Positions 1 through 10,200 of a DNA stretch of 64,000 nucleotides are shown here, piece after piece. The stretch is from Nocardioides zhouii (GTDB taxonomy: Bacteria > Actinomycetota > Actinomycetes > Propionibacteriales > Nocardioidaceae): assembly GCF_004137345.1 (NCBI RefSeq), contig NZ_SDWV01000016.1:44159-108158 (forward strand), read 5' to 3'. Position 1 is the stretch's first letter; each line of letters opens with the position of its first letter. Below the pieces are notes generated by a model. The model was not told where the DNA came from. It searched no databases and saw only the letters and a program-made list of their open reading frames with translations. Position numbers and translations under genes: made by a program.

Positions 1-2
1 CG

Positions 3-1268
3 GCGTTCGACGCGATCCTCGACACGACGACCGAGACCTACCGCCGCGAGATCCTGTCCAAGATCCCCGACGGCACGTACGTCTGGGAGGACTACGCCGA
101 GCACGACGGCGTCGACGAGCCGCAGCTGCACACGCAGCGGATCACCCTGACCAAGGTCAGCGACGCCCCGGCGGACCCGGAGAACGGCCGTCCCGCGGGA
201 CCGCGGCTGATCATCGACTTCACCGGCACGAGCAAGCAGGCCAGGGGGCCGATCAACCACTGCGGCGACTACGTCGGCGGCAACTTCCTCAAGAAGTGGC
301 TCGCGCCGATCCTGCGCAACCTCGCCGACACCCCGGAGCGGATGGCCGAGCTCGACGTCAACGAGGGCATCGTGCCGCTGATCGAGATGCGCTTCCCCGA
401 GAAGGGCACGCTCCTCACGCCGATCCACCCCGGCCCGACCAACGCCCGTACGTTCGTGATCCTGCGGCTGCTCGGCGTGCTCGCCGGCGTCGTGGCGAAG
501 GCCGTCGACGGCAAGATGCCGGCCGACCAGGAGACGATCCGCTACACCGGCGTCTACGGCAAGGACCTCGACGGCAACGACTACCTCATGCGCGAGGTGC
601 TCGGCGGCGGCTCGGGCGGTCGCTACTACGCCGACGGCGAGGACACCATCCACGTCGTCCCCGACTCGCGCAACCTGCCGACCGAGTTCACCGAGTCGCG
701 CTTCCCGTTCATCGTCGAGCGGCTCGGGCTGGCGCAGGACTCCGGCGGCGCGGGGGAGTACCGCGGGGGCCTCGGCTACGAGAAGCAGATTCGGATGCTC
801 AAGGACGCGCACTTCATGTCCATCGCCGACCGCTCGATCCTGGCCTGCTGGGGAGTGCGCGGCGGCAAGGCGGGCATGCCCTTCCAGGTCGTCATCGACC
901 CGGGCGGTCCCGACGAGCGCGAGGTCGACGCCCTCGCCGATGCCGAGGAGATCAAGGCCGGCCAGGTCGTCCGGATCCGTACGACGGGTGGCGGCGGCTG
1001 GGGCGATCCGCTGGCCCGCGACCCGCAGAGCGTCGTGCGCGACGTGGTGTGGCGCAAGGTCTCGGCTGAGGCCGCGCTGCGCGACTACGGCGTCGTGCTG
1101 ACGGGGTCGGCCGACGCGGGCGACCTCGGTTTCGACGAGGCCGCGACGGCCACCGAGCGCTCCGGCCGCGCGGCGTGGAGCCGAGAGGACGACGCCTTCT
1201 TCGACCGCGGTCCTGGCTACGCCTCGCTGGCCGACGGTGCGGCCTCCGCCGAGGTTGACCGGATCTGA
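3..1268 (+). CDS. Hydantoinase B / 5-oxoprolinase-type subunit, 5'-truncated by the window edge
   Basis: The frame is already open at base 3, so only the C-terminal about 421 residues are present (the family is usually 500-600 aa). Visible family features are the segment NHCGDYVGGNF, the glycine-rich VLGGGSGGRYY, the RGGLGYEKQI segment and the terminal GGGGWGDPLARDP, which is characteristic of HyuB/acetone-carboxylase-like C-termini. In this family the B subunit works with a HyuA partner in ATP-dependent opening of hydantoin or oxoproline rings in the cytoplasm; the partner would lie upstream, outside the window. It stops one base before an NmrA-like gene, so the two are probably co-transcribed. 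Substrate cannot be told from this fragment. Confidence 0.85.
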   Translation, partial: AFDAILDTTTETYRREILSKIPDGTYVWEDYAEHDGVDEPQLHTQRITLTKVSDAPADPENGRPAGPRLIIDFTGTSKQARGPINHCGDYVGGNFLKKWLAPILRNLADTPERMAELDVNEGIVPLIEMRFPEKGTLLTPIHPGPTNARTFVILRLLGVLAGVVAKAVDGKMPADQETIRYTGVYGKDLDGNDYLMREVLGGGSGGRYYADGEDTIHVVPDSRNLPTEFTESRFPFIVERLGLAQDSGGAGEYRGGLGYEKQIRMLKDAHFMSIADRSILACWGVRGGKAGMPFQVVIDPGGPDEREVDALADAEEIKAGQVVRIRTTGGGGWGDPLARDPQSVVRDVVWRKVSAEAALRDYGVVLTGSADAGDLGFDEAATATERSGRAAWSREDDAFFDRGPGYASLADGAASAEVDRI

Positions 1269-1269
1269 C

Positions 1270-1923
1270 GTGCGCGTCGCGGTCCTGGGTGGTCACGGCA
1301 AGACCGGTCGTGCCGTCTGCGCTGCACTCGACGACCCGGTGCCGCTGGGACGCGCGGACTGGCCGGACCTCGCCTCGGCCGTCGGCGGGTCCAAGGCGGC
1401 GTACGTCATCGCGCCCAACCTGCACCCCGACGAGCCGGCGTACGTCGACTCCGTCCTGCGCGCGCTGACCGAGGCTGGCGTCGGGCTCGTCGTCTACCAC
1501 TCCGTCGCCTCGCCCTACATCCCCGCGATGCCGCACCACCTCGGCAAGGCAGTCAGCGAGGACCTCGTGCGGCGCTCCGGCCTCGACTGGACGATCCTCC
1601 AGCCGGGCGCCTACCTCCAGAACCTCGACCTGAGCGGGCCGATCGACCTGCCGTACTCACCCGACGTGCCCTTCGGCTTCCTCGACCTCGCCGACCTCGG
1701 CGCGGTCGCGGCGCTGGTGCTGACGGAGGACGGGCACGTCGGCGCGACGTACGAGCTCGCCTCCCGCGTCGCGACAGTGCGCGAGCTGGCTTCCGAGGCG
1801 GGGGTGGACGTGCGGCAGGTGCCGGACCCGGGCACCCATCCGTGGCTGACGGCGATGTTCGCCTACTACGACGACCACGGACTGCCGGTGGGCACGCGAG
1901 TGTTGGCCTCCCTCCTCGCCTGA
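1270..1923 (+). CDS. NmrA-like NAD(P)-binding protein
   Basis: A protein of 217 aa starting at a GTG one base after the preceding stop; this start puts the N-terminal Rossmann strand at residue 2 (VRVAVLGGHGKTG). The glycine motif GGHGKTG, followed by a beta-strand with SKAAYVIAP and the later YHSVASP and WTILQPGAYLQNL segments, matches the atypical short-chain dehydrogenases of the NmrA/quinone-oxidoreductase type. These bind NADP(H) and act either as reductases or as redox-sensing regulators. The tight spacing suggests an operon with the hydantoinase gene. The physiological substrate is unknown. Confidence 0.75.
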   Translation: MRVAVLGGHGKTGRAVCAALDDPVPLGRADWPDLASAVGGSKAAYVIAPNLHPDEPAYVDSVLRALTEAGVGLVVYHSVASPYIPAMPHHLGKAVSEDLVRRSGLDWTILQPGAYLQNLDLSGPIDLPYSPDVPFGFLDLADLGAVAALVLTEDGHVGATYELASRVATVRELASEAGVDVRQVPDPGTHPWLTAMFAYYDDHGLPVGTRVLASLLA

Positions 1924-2009
1924 TCCCAGGACGTCATATGGACGGGGCCAGCGCCGACGCCGTCCGAATGACGTCGCGAGCGCGCATGACCGGGTGCCAT
2001 GATCGGCGC

Positions 2010-3335
2010 GTGACGACCTCGGACACGTACGCCGACCTCGGCGAGGCCGCGTGGCGCTGGGTGCTCGACCAGGTCAGGTGGGACGACGACGGGCCCTGGA
2101 TCCCCGAGTCGGTGCCGTACGACGGCGGGCCGCCGGAGGACCGCGACGGGATGCACAGCGGCATCGGCGGCCTCGCGCACGTGCTGGCGGAGGTCCGCGA
2201 GGCCCGTGCGTGGACGGACGAGGAGCAGCAACTCGCCGACGGGATCGCCGCGCGGATCCGCGCCAACCTCGCCACCACCACGGCGTACTCGTACTTCGAC
2301 GGACTGGTCAGCGACCTAGGCGTCCTGTCGGCCCTGGAGGCGGACGGGTCGGAGCAGGCGATCGTCCGGTTGGCGGAGCTCGCCACGGACGACGGCTGGG
2401 AGCAGCCGTGGATGGAGTCCCCACCGTTCGCTCCGCACAGCCGGATCAACGACGCCACCCTCGGCACCGCGGGCAACCTGCTCGGTGCGGTGTGGGCGCA
2501 CCGGCGCGGCATCCCGGGAGCCGAGGAACTCGCGACCAGGGCCGCGAGCATCCTGCTCGCCGAGGCCGAGCCGACGGATGCGGGCACCAACTGGCAGTTC
2601 GTGCCGCGGCGGTTCACCGCAGACGTCCCGCCCGCACGCCGCGACCGCGAGATGCCGAACTGGTCGCACGGCCTGGCGGGAATCGCGGCAGCCCTTGCGG
2701 TGGCGGGGACCGAGCTCGGACGCCCCGACCTCGTCGAGGCTGCGCGCAGCGGCGCCGAGCACCTGGTCACCCTGGGCGACACGGCACAGGGCGGGTTCGT
2801 GGTTCCGCACGTCATCCCGGACCAGGCCGGTGTCGACCACGTGACGTTCACCTGGTGCCACGGCCCGACCGGCACCTCGCTGCTCTTCACTGCGCTCGAG
2901 CACGCCGGCGTCGACGACGTCGCGGGGGAGACAACGGCGCAGTGGCACCGCCGTTGCCTGCAGAGCCTCCGCACGTCCGGCATCCCCGAGCGGCTGCACC
3001 CGGGTTTCTGGGACAACGACGGCCGCTGCTGCGGCACGGCCGGGGTCGGCGACGTGGTCCTCGACGCGTGGCAGCGGCGCGGTGAGGACGACGACCTCGC
3101 CTTCGCGCAGGTGCTCGGCGACGCGCTTGTCGAGCGGGCGGTCGTTGACGGCGACCGCGCCTGCTGGCGCTTCACCGAACACCGCAACGACGACCCGCTG
3201 CTTCCCCCGGGAGTCGGCTGGATGCAGGGCACCGCCGGCATCGCGGCCTACCTTCTGCGGCTGGGCCGGGTGCTGCACGAGGGGCGTACGACGCCTGCCG
3301 TCCCGCGCCTCGACACCTGGTGGAACCTGCCGTGA
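2010..3335 (+). CDS. Stand-alone lanthionine-synthetase-C-like (LanC-like) protein
   Basis: 441 aa from a GTG whose product begins VTTSDTYADLGEAAW. The repeated alpha-toroid signature of LanC cyclases is visible: GMHSGIGGLAHVL, NWSHGLAGIAAAL, TWCHGPTGTS, RCCGTAGV and WMQGTAGIAAYLL. In LanC these repeats hold a zinc ion. Cys283 of WCHG and Cys340 of CCG correspond to known ligands, and the usual third ligand His of CHG is Cys341 here, giving a possible three-cysteine site. No dehydratase domain, LanB/LanM partner or precursor peptide is seen nearby, so a lanthipeptide role is not supported; it may be a free-standing glutathione/thiol-type LanCL. It overlaps the next gene by 4 bases. Confidence 0.8.
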   Translation: MTTSDTYADLGEAAWRWVLDQVRWDDDGPWIPESVPYDGGPPEDRDGMHSGIGGLAHVLAEVREARAWTDEEQQLADGIAARIRANLATTTAYSYFDGLVSDLGVLSALEADGSEQAIVRLAELATDDGWEQPWMESPPFAPHSRINDATLGTAGNLLGAVWAHRRGIPGAEELATRAASILLAEAEPTDAGTNWQFVPRRFTADVPPARRDREMPNWSHGLAGIAAALAVAGTELGRPDLVEAARSGAEHLVTLGDTAQGGFVVPHVIPDQAGVDHVTFTWCHGPTGTSLLFTALEHAGVDDVAGETTAQWHRRCLQSLRTSGIPERLHPGFWDNDGRCCGTAGVGDVVLDAWQRRGEDDDLAFAQVLGDALVERAVVDGDRACWRFTEHRNDDPLLPPGVGWMQGTAGIAAYLLRLGRVLHEGRTTPAVPRLDTWWNLP

Positions 3336-4087
3336 CCGCGCGCGCCCTCACCTTCGGATCCGTCGCGGCGGCGTACGAGCGCTACCGGCCCGGCTACCCC
3401 GAGGACCTCGTCGACGGGGTGCTGGCGTACGCCGGGCGCCCCGTCGCGACGGCACTGGAGATCGGCGCGGGCACGGGCAAGGCGACCCGCGCGTTCGCCG
3501 CGCGCGGTCTGGACATCACCGCCTCCGAGCCGGACGCAGCGATGCTCGCCGAGCTGCGGAGGCGGGTGCCGGGAGTGGCCACCGTCCGGGCAACCTTCGA
3601 GGAGCTGCCGCTGACCACGACGTACGACCTGGTCTACGCCGCGGCCGCGCTGCACTGGACCCGGCCCGAGGGTCGGTGGGAGCGCATGGCCGCGCTGCTC
3701 GGTCCGGGTGGCGTCGTTGCGTCGTTCGGCTCGCCCCGGGACCTGGCGGATCCCGAGCTGGAGGAGGCCGTACGCGCCGCCCGCGCGCCCTGGCTCGCCG
3801 CCGACGACGTGCCACCACCCGACGGGACGCCCGAGGACTGCACGCTGCAGTGGCCGAGCACCGAGATGGCCGTCTCCGGCCTGTTCACCGATGTCACGCA
3901 GGTCGTGATCGAGCAGCGGACGACCGTGTCGGCGCGCGACTACGTCGGCCTCCTGTCGACCGTCTCGGCCTACCTCGAGCTCGAACCGGCCGACCGCGAG
4001 GCCGCCCTGGGCAGCGTGCTGGCCTCGCTGCCGCCGCGGGTGCACGTCGTCGGGGACATCAGGCTGCACCTCGCGCGCAAGGCGTGA
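3332..4087 (+). CDS. Class I SAM-dependent methyltransferase
   Basis: 251 aa from a GTG that overlaps the upstream stop (GTGA); an earlier in-frame GTG at 3320 is possible. Motif I is LEIGAGTGKATRAFA, the acidic end of strand 2 is ITASEPDAAML, and the later DLVYAAAALHW and LLGPGGVVASFG segments complete a Methyltransf_11/25-like Rossmann fold. It is closest in style to the small-molecule methyltransferases whose N-terminus reads FGSVAAAYERYRPGYP. The acceptor is unknown. Translational coupling to the LanC-like gene suggests related timing of expression rather than a proven pathway link. Confidence 0.85.
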   Translation: MTARALTFGSVAAAYERYRPGYPEDLVDGVLAYAGRPVATALEIGAGTGKATRAFAARGLDITASEPDAAMLAELRRRVPGVATVRATFEELPLTTTYDLVYAAAALHWTRPEGRWERMAALLGPGGVVASFGSPRDLADPELEEAVRAARAPWLAADDVPPPDGTPEDCTLQWPSTEMAVSGLFTDVTQVVIEQRTTVSARDYVGLLSTVSAYLELEPADREAALGSVLASLPPRVHVVGDIRLHLARKA

Positions 4088-4105
4088 GTGCGGTGGAATG
4101 GCCGC

Positions 4106-4585
4106 ATGGCAGGAGTGGACGAACTGGGTTTGCCGACCCTGTACGAGTGGGCCGGCGGCATTGACCCGCTGCGCCGGATGATCGACTGCTTCTACGACCG
4201 GGTCGAGGCCGACGACGACCTGGCCGGCTTCTTTCCGGGTGGCGTCTCGGAGCACCACCGCGCCCACGTCGCGGACTGGTGGGCCGAGGTGCTCGGCGGG
4301 CCGCCGACGTACACCGAACGCCACGGCGGCTACGAGTCGATGCTCCGCCACCACCTGGGCCTCGCCATCACACCCGCGCAGCGGCACCGGTTCGCGGCCA
4401 CGATGAGCCTCGCCGCCGACGACGCGGGCCTGCCCGCCGACCCGGAGTTCCGGGCCGCGGTCATCGGCTACCTCGAGTGGGGCACGCGACTGGCGATGGA
4501 GAACTCGCAGCCCGGCGCCGAGCCACCCGCGCAGGCACCCACGCCGCGCTGGGGCTGGGGCGTCGCGCCGCCCTATCAGGGTTGA
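4106..4585 (+). CDS. glbO: Group II truncated haemoglobin
   Basis: 159 aa from an ATG at 4106. It shows the trHb pattern TLYEWAGGIDPLRRMIDCFYDRV, FFPGGVSEHHRAHVADWW, then YESMLRHHLGLAITPAQRHRF, where the His in the RHHLGLAI stretch is the expected proximal haem ligand, and ends with VIGYLEWGTRLAMENSQPGA typical of the O/II group. Members bind O2 or NO in the cytoplasm and are linked to redox or NO handling. The 3' end overlaps the convergent kinase gene by 10 bp. Group assignment is from motif appearance, not alignment. Confidence 0.88.
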   Translation: MAGVDELGLPTLYEWAGGIDPLRRMIDCFYDRVEADDDLAGFFPGGVSEHHRAHVADWWAEVLGGPPTYTERHGGYESMLRHHLGLAITPAQRHRFAATMSLAADDAGLPADPEFRAAVIGYLEWGTRLAMENSQPGAEPPAQAPTPRWGWGVAPPYQG

Positions 4586-5091
4586 ACGCCCGCCAGCCGC
4601 AGGATCTCGTTGACGACGTCGGCCAGCGGACGGGTGGCGTCGATCGACGTGCCGGAGGCGGGGAGGTCCTCGCGGGTCGCGTGCACCCGGAGCACCAGCT
4701 CGCGCTCCTCGGGCCGGGCGCCGAACTCGTCCAAGGGGCGTGCGTCGAGCCGCTCGAGCAACGTGTCGCGGTCGACCTCGAGGAGAAAGACCTCGTCGAA
4801 GAGGTCGACGAAGGCGGCGTGGTTGCGCGAGCCTCCACAGAAGAACGTGACGGGCTCGCTCCGGTCGGCGGCCAGCTCGCGTACGCGGGCGACGTCCCAG
4901 ACGTGGTGCTCGTGGTGGAAGCCGGGCAGCGGCTCGCCCGTGACCGGGTCGCCCTGGTAGGCCAGGACGCGGTCGCCGTGCACGACATGGTGCCCGCGCC
5001 GCTCGAGCTCGGTCGCCACCGTCGTCTTCCCGGCGGTCGAGACGCCCTCGACCAGGTAGTTGCGCACGCCCACCCGAGCAGTATCAAACAT
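4576..5091 (-). CDS. P-loop nucleoside/nucleotide kinase-like protein
   Basis: 171 aa with an N-terminal Walker A (EGVSTAGKTTVATELERRG, about residues 15-33), a DG-type strand VVHGDRVLAYQGDP, and a lid-like segment around residues 120-150 with several arginines. The layout is that of small kinases such as adenylate/shikimate kinase relatives (AAA_33/AAA_18). The phosphate acceptor is not recognisable. It is transcribed opposite to its neighbours and overlaps the end of the haemoglobin gene. Confidence 0.7.
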   Translation of the reverse strand: MFDTARVGVRNYLVEGVSTAGKTTVATELERRGHHVVHGDRVLAYQGDPVTGEPLPGFHHEHHVWDVARVRELAADRSEPVTFFCGGSRNHAAFVDLFDEVFLLEVDRDTLLERLDARPLDEFGARPEERELVLRVHATREDLPASGTSIDATRPLADVVNEILRLAGVQP

Positions 5092-5164
5092 TGCCAGCGA
5101 AACCCCGCGTTGTTGGCTGATGGTGCCGTGGGGTCGGCGTGAGCGGCGACACTACGGTTGCGCC

Positions 5165-6100
5165 ATGAGGGTCCTGCTCGCACTCGGTGGCAACGCCATG
5201 ACGAACGCCGACGGGCGGGCGCGCCCGGAGGACCAGATCGCCGCGGCGGAGGTCGCGATGGCCGCGGTCGCGGGTCTCATCGAGCACGACCACGAGGTCG
5301 TCATCACCCACGGCAACGGGCCCCAGGTCGGCAACCTGCTGGTCAAGAACGAGCTCGCCGCGGCCGTCGTACCCCCCGTCCCGCTCGACTGGTGCGGCGC
5401 GCAGACGCAGGCCACCCTCGGCTTCGTGCTGATGGACGCCCTCGACCGCGAGCTCGCGCTGAGGGGCCTTGACCGCCGCAGCGCCGCGGTCGTCACCCGG
5501 ACGCTGGTCGACGCCGACGACGAGGGCTTCACCACGCCGACCAAGCCGATCGGGCGCCACCTGCCCGAGGCCGAGGCGAAGCTCCTGATGGGCCATGGCG
5601 AGACCTGGGAGGACCGCGGCGAGAAGGGCTGGCGCCGCGTCGTCGCCTCGCCCGAGCCGCTGGAGATCCTCGACGCGCCCGCCGTGCTCGCGCTCATCGA
5701 GGCCGGCTTCGTCGTCGTCGCCAACGGTGGTGGCGGCATCCCGCACGTACGCCGTCCCGACGGGTCGCTCGCCGGTGTCGAGGCCGTGATCGACAAGGAC
5801 CTCGGCGCCGCGCTGCTGGCCGAGACCACCGCCGCCGACGTGCTCGTCATCGCCACCGACGTCCCGAACGCCGTTATCCGCTGGGGCGAACCCGACGCCG
5901 AGCCGCTCGGCCGGCTGAGCGTCGAGGAGCTGCGCGCCCACGCCGCCGACGGTCACTTCGCGTCCGGCTCGATGGGCCCGAAGGTCGACGCCGTCTGCCG
6001 CTTCGTCGAGTCCACCGGCCGCACCGGCGTCATCACCAGCCTCGACCAGATCACCTCAGCCGTCGCCGGCGATGCCGGCACCGTCGTACGCCCCTCCTGA
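5165..6100 (+). CDS. arcC: Carbamate kinase
   Basis: 311 aa from an ATG at 5165, which gives the expected family N-terminus ([12 protein letters not shown]). Family motifs seen are [51 protein letters not shown] and [13 protein letters not shown]. The enzyme makes ATP from carbamoyl phosphate and ADP with release of carbamate. Ten bases downstream, with a good ribosome site between, lies a barbiturase/cyanuric-acid-hydrolase-type gene, so here it may recover ATP from carbamoyl groups released during catabolism of a nitrogen heterocycle rather than serve the arginine deiminase route (no arcA or arcB is seen). Confidence 0.93.
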   Translation: MRVLLALGGNAMTNADGRARPEDQIAAAEVAMAAVAGLIEHDHEVVITHGNGPQVGNLLVKNELAAAVVPPVPLDWCGAQTQATLGFVLMDALDRELALRGLDRRSAAVVTRTLVDADDEGFTTPTKPIGRHLPEAEAKLLMGHGETWEDRGEKGWRRVVASPEPLEILDAPAVLALIEAGFVVVANGGGGIPHVRRPDGSLAGVEAVIDKDLGAALLAETTAADVLVIATDVPNAVIRWGEPDAEPLGRLSVEELRAHAADGHFASGSMGPKVDAVCRFVESTGRTGVITSLDQITSAVAGDAGTVVRPS

Positions 6101-6110
6101 AAGGAACCCC

Positions 6111-7217
6111 ATGCCCAGCGCCATCGAAGTCCGCAAGGTCCCCATCCACTCCGTCGCCGACGCCTCGGAGCTGACGAAGCTCATCGACGACGGTGTGATC
6201 GCGGCCGACCGCGTCTTCGCCATCATCGGCAAGACCGAGGGCAACGGCGGCGTCAACGACTACACGCGGATCATCGCGGACCGGGCGTTCCGCGAGGCGC
6301 TCGTCGCCAAGGGCGCCGACCCCGAGCAGGTCAAGGGCGTCCCGATCGTGTGGTCCGGCGGCACCGACGGCGTGATCAGCCCACACGCGACGATCTTCGC
6401 CACGACGGACGTCCCCGAGGACGACCCGTCGCGCGAGGAGATGCGGCTCACCGCCGGCTTCGCGATGAGCGAGCCCCTGCTGCCGGAGGAGATCGGCTAC
6501 GTCGCGATGGTGGAGAAGGTCGCCGCCGGCGTGAAGGTCGCGATGGAGCGCGCCGGCATCACCGACCCCGCCGACGTGCACTACGTGCAGACCAAGACCC
6601 CGCTGCTCACCATCCACACGATCCGCGACGCCAAGTCGCGCGGCAAGAGCGTGTGGACCGAGCACACCCACGAGTCGATGGACCTCTCCAACGGCACCAC
6701 CGGCCTCGGCATCGCCGTCGCCCTCGGCGAGATCGACATGCCCACCGACGCCGACGTGATGCACAACCGCGAGCTCTACTCGGCCGTCGCCTCGTGCTCC
6801 TCGGGCGTCGAGCTCGACGTGGCGCAGATCGTGGTCGTCGGCAACGCCAAGGGCGTCGGCGGCCGCTACCGCATCGGCCACTCCGTCATGAAGGACGCGC
6901 TGGACGCCGACGGCATCTGGGACGCGATCCGCTCGGCCGGCCTCGACCTGCCCGAGCGCCCGCGCACCAGCGACCTCGACGGCAAGCTGGTCAACGTCTT
7001 CCTCAAGTGCGAGGCCAGCCAGGACGGCATGGTCCGCGGGCGCCGCAACGCGATGCTCGACGACTCCGACGTGCACTGGCACCGCCAGATCAAGGCGTGC
7101 GTCGGCGGCGTCACTGCTGCCGTGACCGGCGACCCCGCCGTCTTCGTGTCGGTCTCCGCGGCCCACCAGGGCCCCGAGGGTGGCGGCCCGGTCGCCGCGA
7201 TCGTCGACATGTCCTGA
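6111..7217 (+). CDS. Ring-opening amidohydrolase (barbiturase / cyanuric acid hydrolase family)
   Basis: 368 aa from an ATG preceded by AAAGGA. The threefold repeat architecture of this family is visible through three Ser-centred motifs: [12 protein letters not shown] in repeat 1, [11 protein letters not shown] in repeat 2 and [16 protein letters not shown] at the C-terminus, each paired in the family with a Lys to form the active centre. [14 protein letters not shown] and [20 protein letters not shown] are also typical. Members hydrolyse cyanuric acid or barbituric acid; which one applies cannot be decided without an alignment of specificity residues. It probably forms an operon with carbamate kinase. 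Confidence 0.9.
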   Translation: MPSAIEVRKVPIHSVADASELTKLIDDGVIAADRVFAIIGKTEGNGGVNDYTRIIADRAFREALVAKGADPEQVKGVPIVWSGGTDGVISPHATIFATTDVPEDDPSREEMRLTAGFAMSEPLLPEEIGYVAMVEKVAAGVKVAMERAGITDPADVHYVQTKTPLLTIHTIRDAKSRGKSVWTEHTHESMDLSNGTTGLGIAVALGEIDMPTDADVMHNRELYSAVASCSSGVELDVAQIVVVGNAKGVGGRYRIGHSVMKDALDADGIWDAIRSAGLDLPERPRTSDLDGKLVNVFLKCEASQDGMVRGRRNAMLDDSDVHWHRQIKACVGGVTAAVTGDPAVFVSVSAAHQGPEGGGPVAAIVDMS

Positions 7218-7281
7218 TCTTCTCCACACCCCTCCGCGGGGCCGACGCCGCAGTGTCGGTCCCGCGTGATGGGGTGACCCT

Positions 7282-10200
7282 GTGAGTACGACGACGCGCT
7301 ACCGGCTGGTGGCCCCCGACCGCGAGGTCGTGGTGCCCGAGCTCGACGAGCACCAGCAGCGCGTGGTCGACCACGAGGGCGGTCCGCTCCTCGTGCTCGC
7401 CGGACCCGGCACCGGCAAGACGACGACCCTCGTCGAGGCGATCGTCGACCGCGCCCACCACGGTGGCGGCGTCCTCGCGCTCACCTTCTCGCGCAAGGCC
7501 GCGGAGCAGATGCGTGACCGGGTCACCGCGCGCATGGGCGCCACCACGACGGCGATCACCTGCAGCACCTTCCACTCCTTCGCCTATTCGCTGGTGCGGC
7601 GCTACGCGCCCACCGAGCTCTACGCCGCGCCGCTGCGACTGCTGTCGGCGCCCGAGCAGGACGTCGTGCTGTCCGAGCTGTTGACCACGGCGCCGGAGTC
7701 GGTCGTGTGGCCTGACGGCCTGCGAGCGGCCGTGGGCACCCGCGGTTTCGCCCGCGAGGTCCAGGACGTCCTCGCCCGCGCACGCGAGCGGGGCCTCGAC
7801 CCACAGGACCTCGTAGAGCTGGGCCGCGCGGAGGGCCTCCCGGTGTTCGAGGCCGCCGGCCACTTCATGGAGCAGTTCCTCGACGTGATGGCCGCACAGA
7901 GCGCGATCGACTACCCCGACCTGATCGCGCGGGCAGTGATCGAGGCGACCAGACACCGCGACGAGCTGCGGGCCGAGTTCGGCCACGTCTTCGTCGACGA
8001 GTACCAGGACACCGATCCCAGCCAGGTCGAGCTCCTCCACCAGATCTGCGGCGACGGGCGCAACCTCACCGTGGTCGGCGACCCCGACCAGTCCATCTAC
8101 GGTTTCCGGGGCGCCGAGGTGCGCGGCATCCTCGACTTCCCCCGCGAGTTCCCCCGGGCCGACGGTCGCCCCGCCGAGGTCGTCGCGCTCGGCACCACAC
8201 GCCGTTTCGGCTCCCGGCTCCTCGCCGTCTCCCGGCGGGTGGCGGGCCGGATCGCGGTCAGCGGCTCGATCCCTGTCGAGGCGTTCGAGCGGTTCCGCGC
8301 CCCCGAGCCGGCCGGCACCGAGTGGGGTCCCGGCCGCGTCGACGTGCTCACCTTCGACACCCAGCGCGCCGAGGTCGAGCACGTCGCCGACCTGCTCCGG
8401 CGTGCCCACCTCGAGGACGACGTGCCGTGGGGGGAGATGGCCGTCCTGGTGCGGTCGGGTCGCGCATCCGTACCGCCGCTGCGGCGGGCGCTGGTCGCGG
8501 CCGGGATACCCGTCGAGGTCGCCCGCGACGAGGTTCCACTCGTCCGCGAACCCGCGGTCGTGCCCCTGCTCGATGCGCTCCGGCTCGTGGTGGACCGGGA
8601 GGTCGACGACCCCCAGGACCCCGACTTCGTGACGCCCGAGCGGGTGGAGGCGCTGCTCGTGTCACCGCTCGGCGGCCTCGACGCGACCGACCTGCGGGGC
8701 CTGGCGCGCGGACTCCGGGCGAACGACGACACCGGCGCATCGTCTCCCCAGCTGGTCCGGCGTGCCGTGCTGGATCCCACCTACCTCGACGAGGTCGAGG
8801 TCGTCGCCGGTGTCGACAAGGCTCGTCGCCTCGCGCGCCTGCTCGCTTCTGCCGCTGAGGTCGACGAGTCGGGCGGGACCGTCGAGGACGTGCTCTGGGC
8901 ACTGTGGTCCGGCACCGAATGGGGAGCGCGGCTGCGCTCCCTGACCGAGCGTGGTGGACACGGGGCCAGGCTTGCCCATCGCGACCTCGACGCCGTGTGT
9001 GCGCTGTTCGAGACGGCCGCGCGCGCCGAGGAACGCATCCGTCGGTCGTCGGTCGCGGAGTTCCTCCACATGCTGCGCGCCCAGCAGATCCCGGGGGACA
9101 CCCTCGCCGACCACGGCGTACGCGGCGAGTCGGTGCGACTCCTCACCGCCCACCGCGCCAAGGGCCTCGAGTGGCGCCTGGTCGTCGTCACCCACGTGCA
9201 GGAGGGCGGGTGGCCGGACCTCAGGCGACGCGGCAGCCTGCTTGGCGCCGACCGGATCTCTCGTGACGGTCTCCTGCCCGAGGTGACCCGGTCGGCGATG
9301 CTGGCGGAGGAGCGACGGTTGTTCTACGTCGCCTGCACGCGGGCTCGCCAGCGCCTGGTCGTCACCGCCGAGAAGTCTCCCGACGACGACGGCGAGCAGC
9401 CGTCCCGCTTCCTCGCCGAGCTGGGCCACCAGCCGATCCACGCGGTCGGCCGACCGCAGCGGCCACTGTCCCTCGTGGGGCTGGTCGCGGACCTGCGCAA
9501 GGTGCTCGGCGACCCGGGGGCGGCGCCTGCCCTCCGCGACGCGGCGGCCGAACGCCTCGTACGCCTGGCCGACACGGAGGCGCACGGTCGTCCGGTCGTA
9601 CCTGCCGCCGACCCGAGCACCTGGTGGGGGATGCGTGCCCTCTCGCGATCCGACCGCCCGGTGCGACCGGACGCAACCCCGGTGGCGTTGTCCGCGAGCG
9701 CCCTCGACGGGCTGCTGACCTGTCCGGCCCAGTGGTTCCTCGCCCGCGAGGCCGGTGGCGAGCAGACCAGCTCGGCCAGCCAGGGCTTCGGCAACCTCGT
9801 GCACGCCCTCGCCGACCGGGTGGCGCGCGGGGAGATCGCCCAGCACGGAGACGTCGCCGCCGCGGTGGACGACCTCATGGCGCACGTGGACCACGTGTGG
9901 GACCGCCTCGCGTTCCGTACGCCGTGGTCGCGGTCCCGCGAACGCGTGGCGCTGCACGCGGCCCTGAGTCGTTTCCTGGCCTGGCACCGGCGACCCGGGG
10001 CGTCGACCCGGGTCGAGACCGAGGTCTCGTTCCGCGCCGAGGTGAGCCTCCCCGACGGGCAGCGGGTGCTGCTCAACGGCCGTGCCGACCGCCTCGAGGT
10101 CGACGACGACGGCAAGGTCGTGGTGATCGACCTCAAGACCGGCAAGTACCTCCCGACTGACAAGTCGCTTCCCGACAACCCGCAGCTCGGTCTCTACCAG

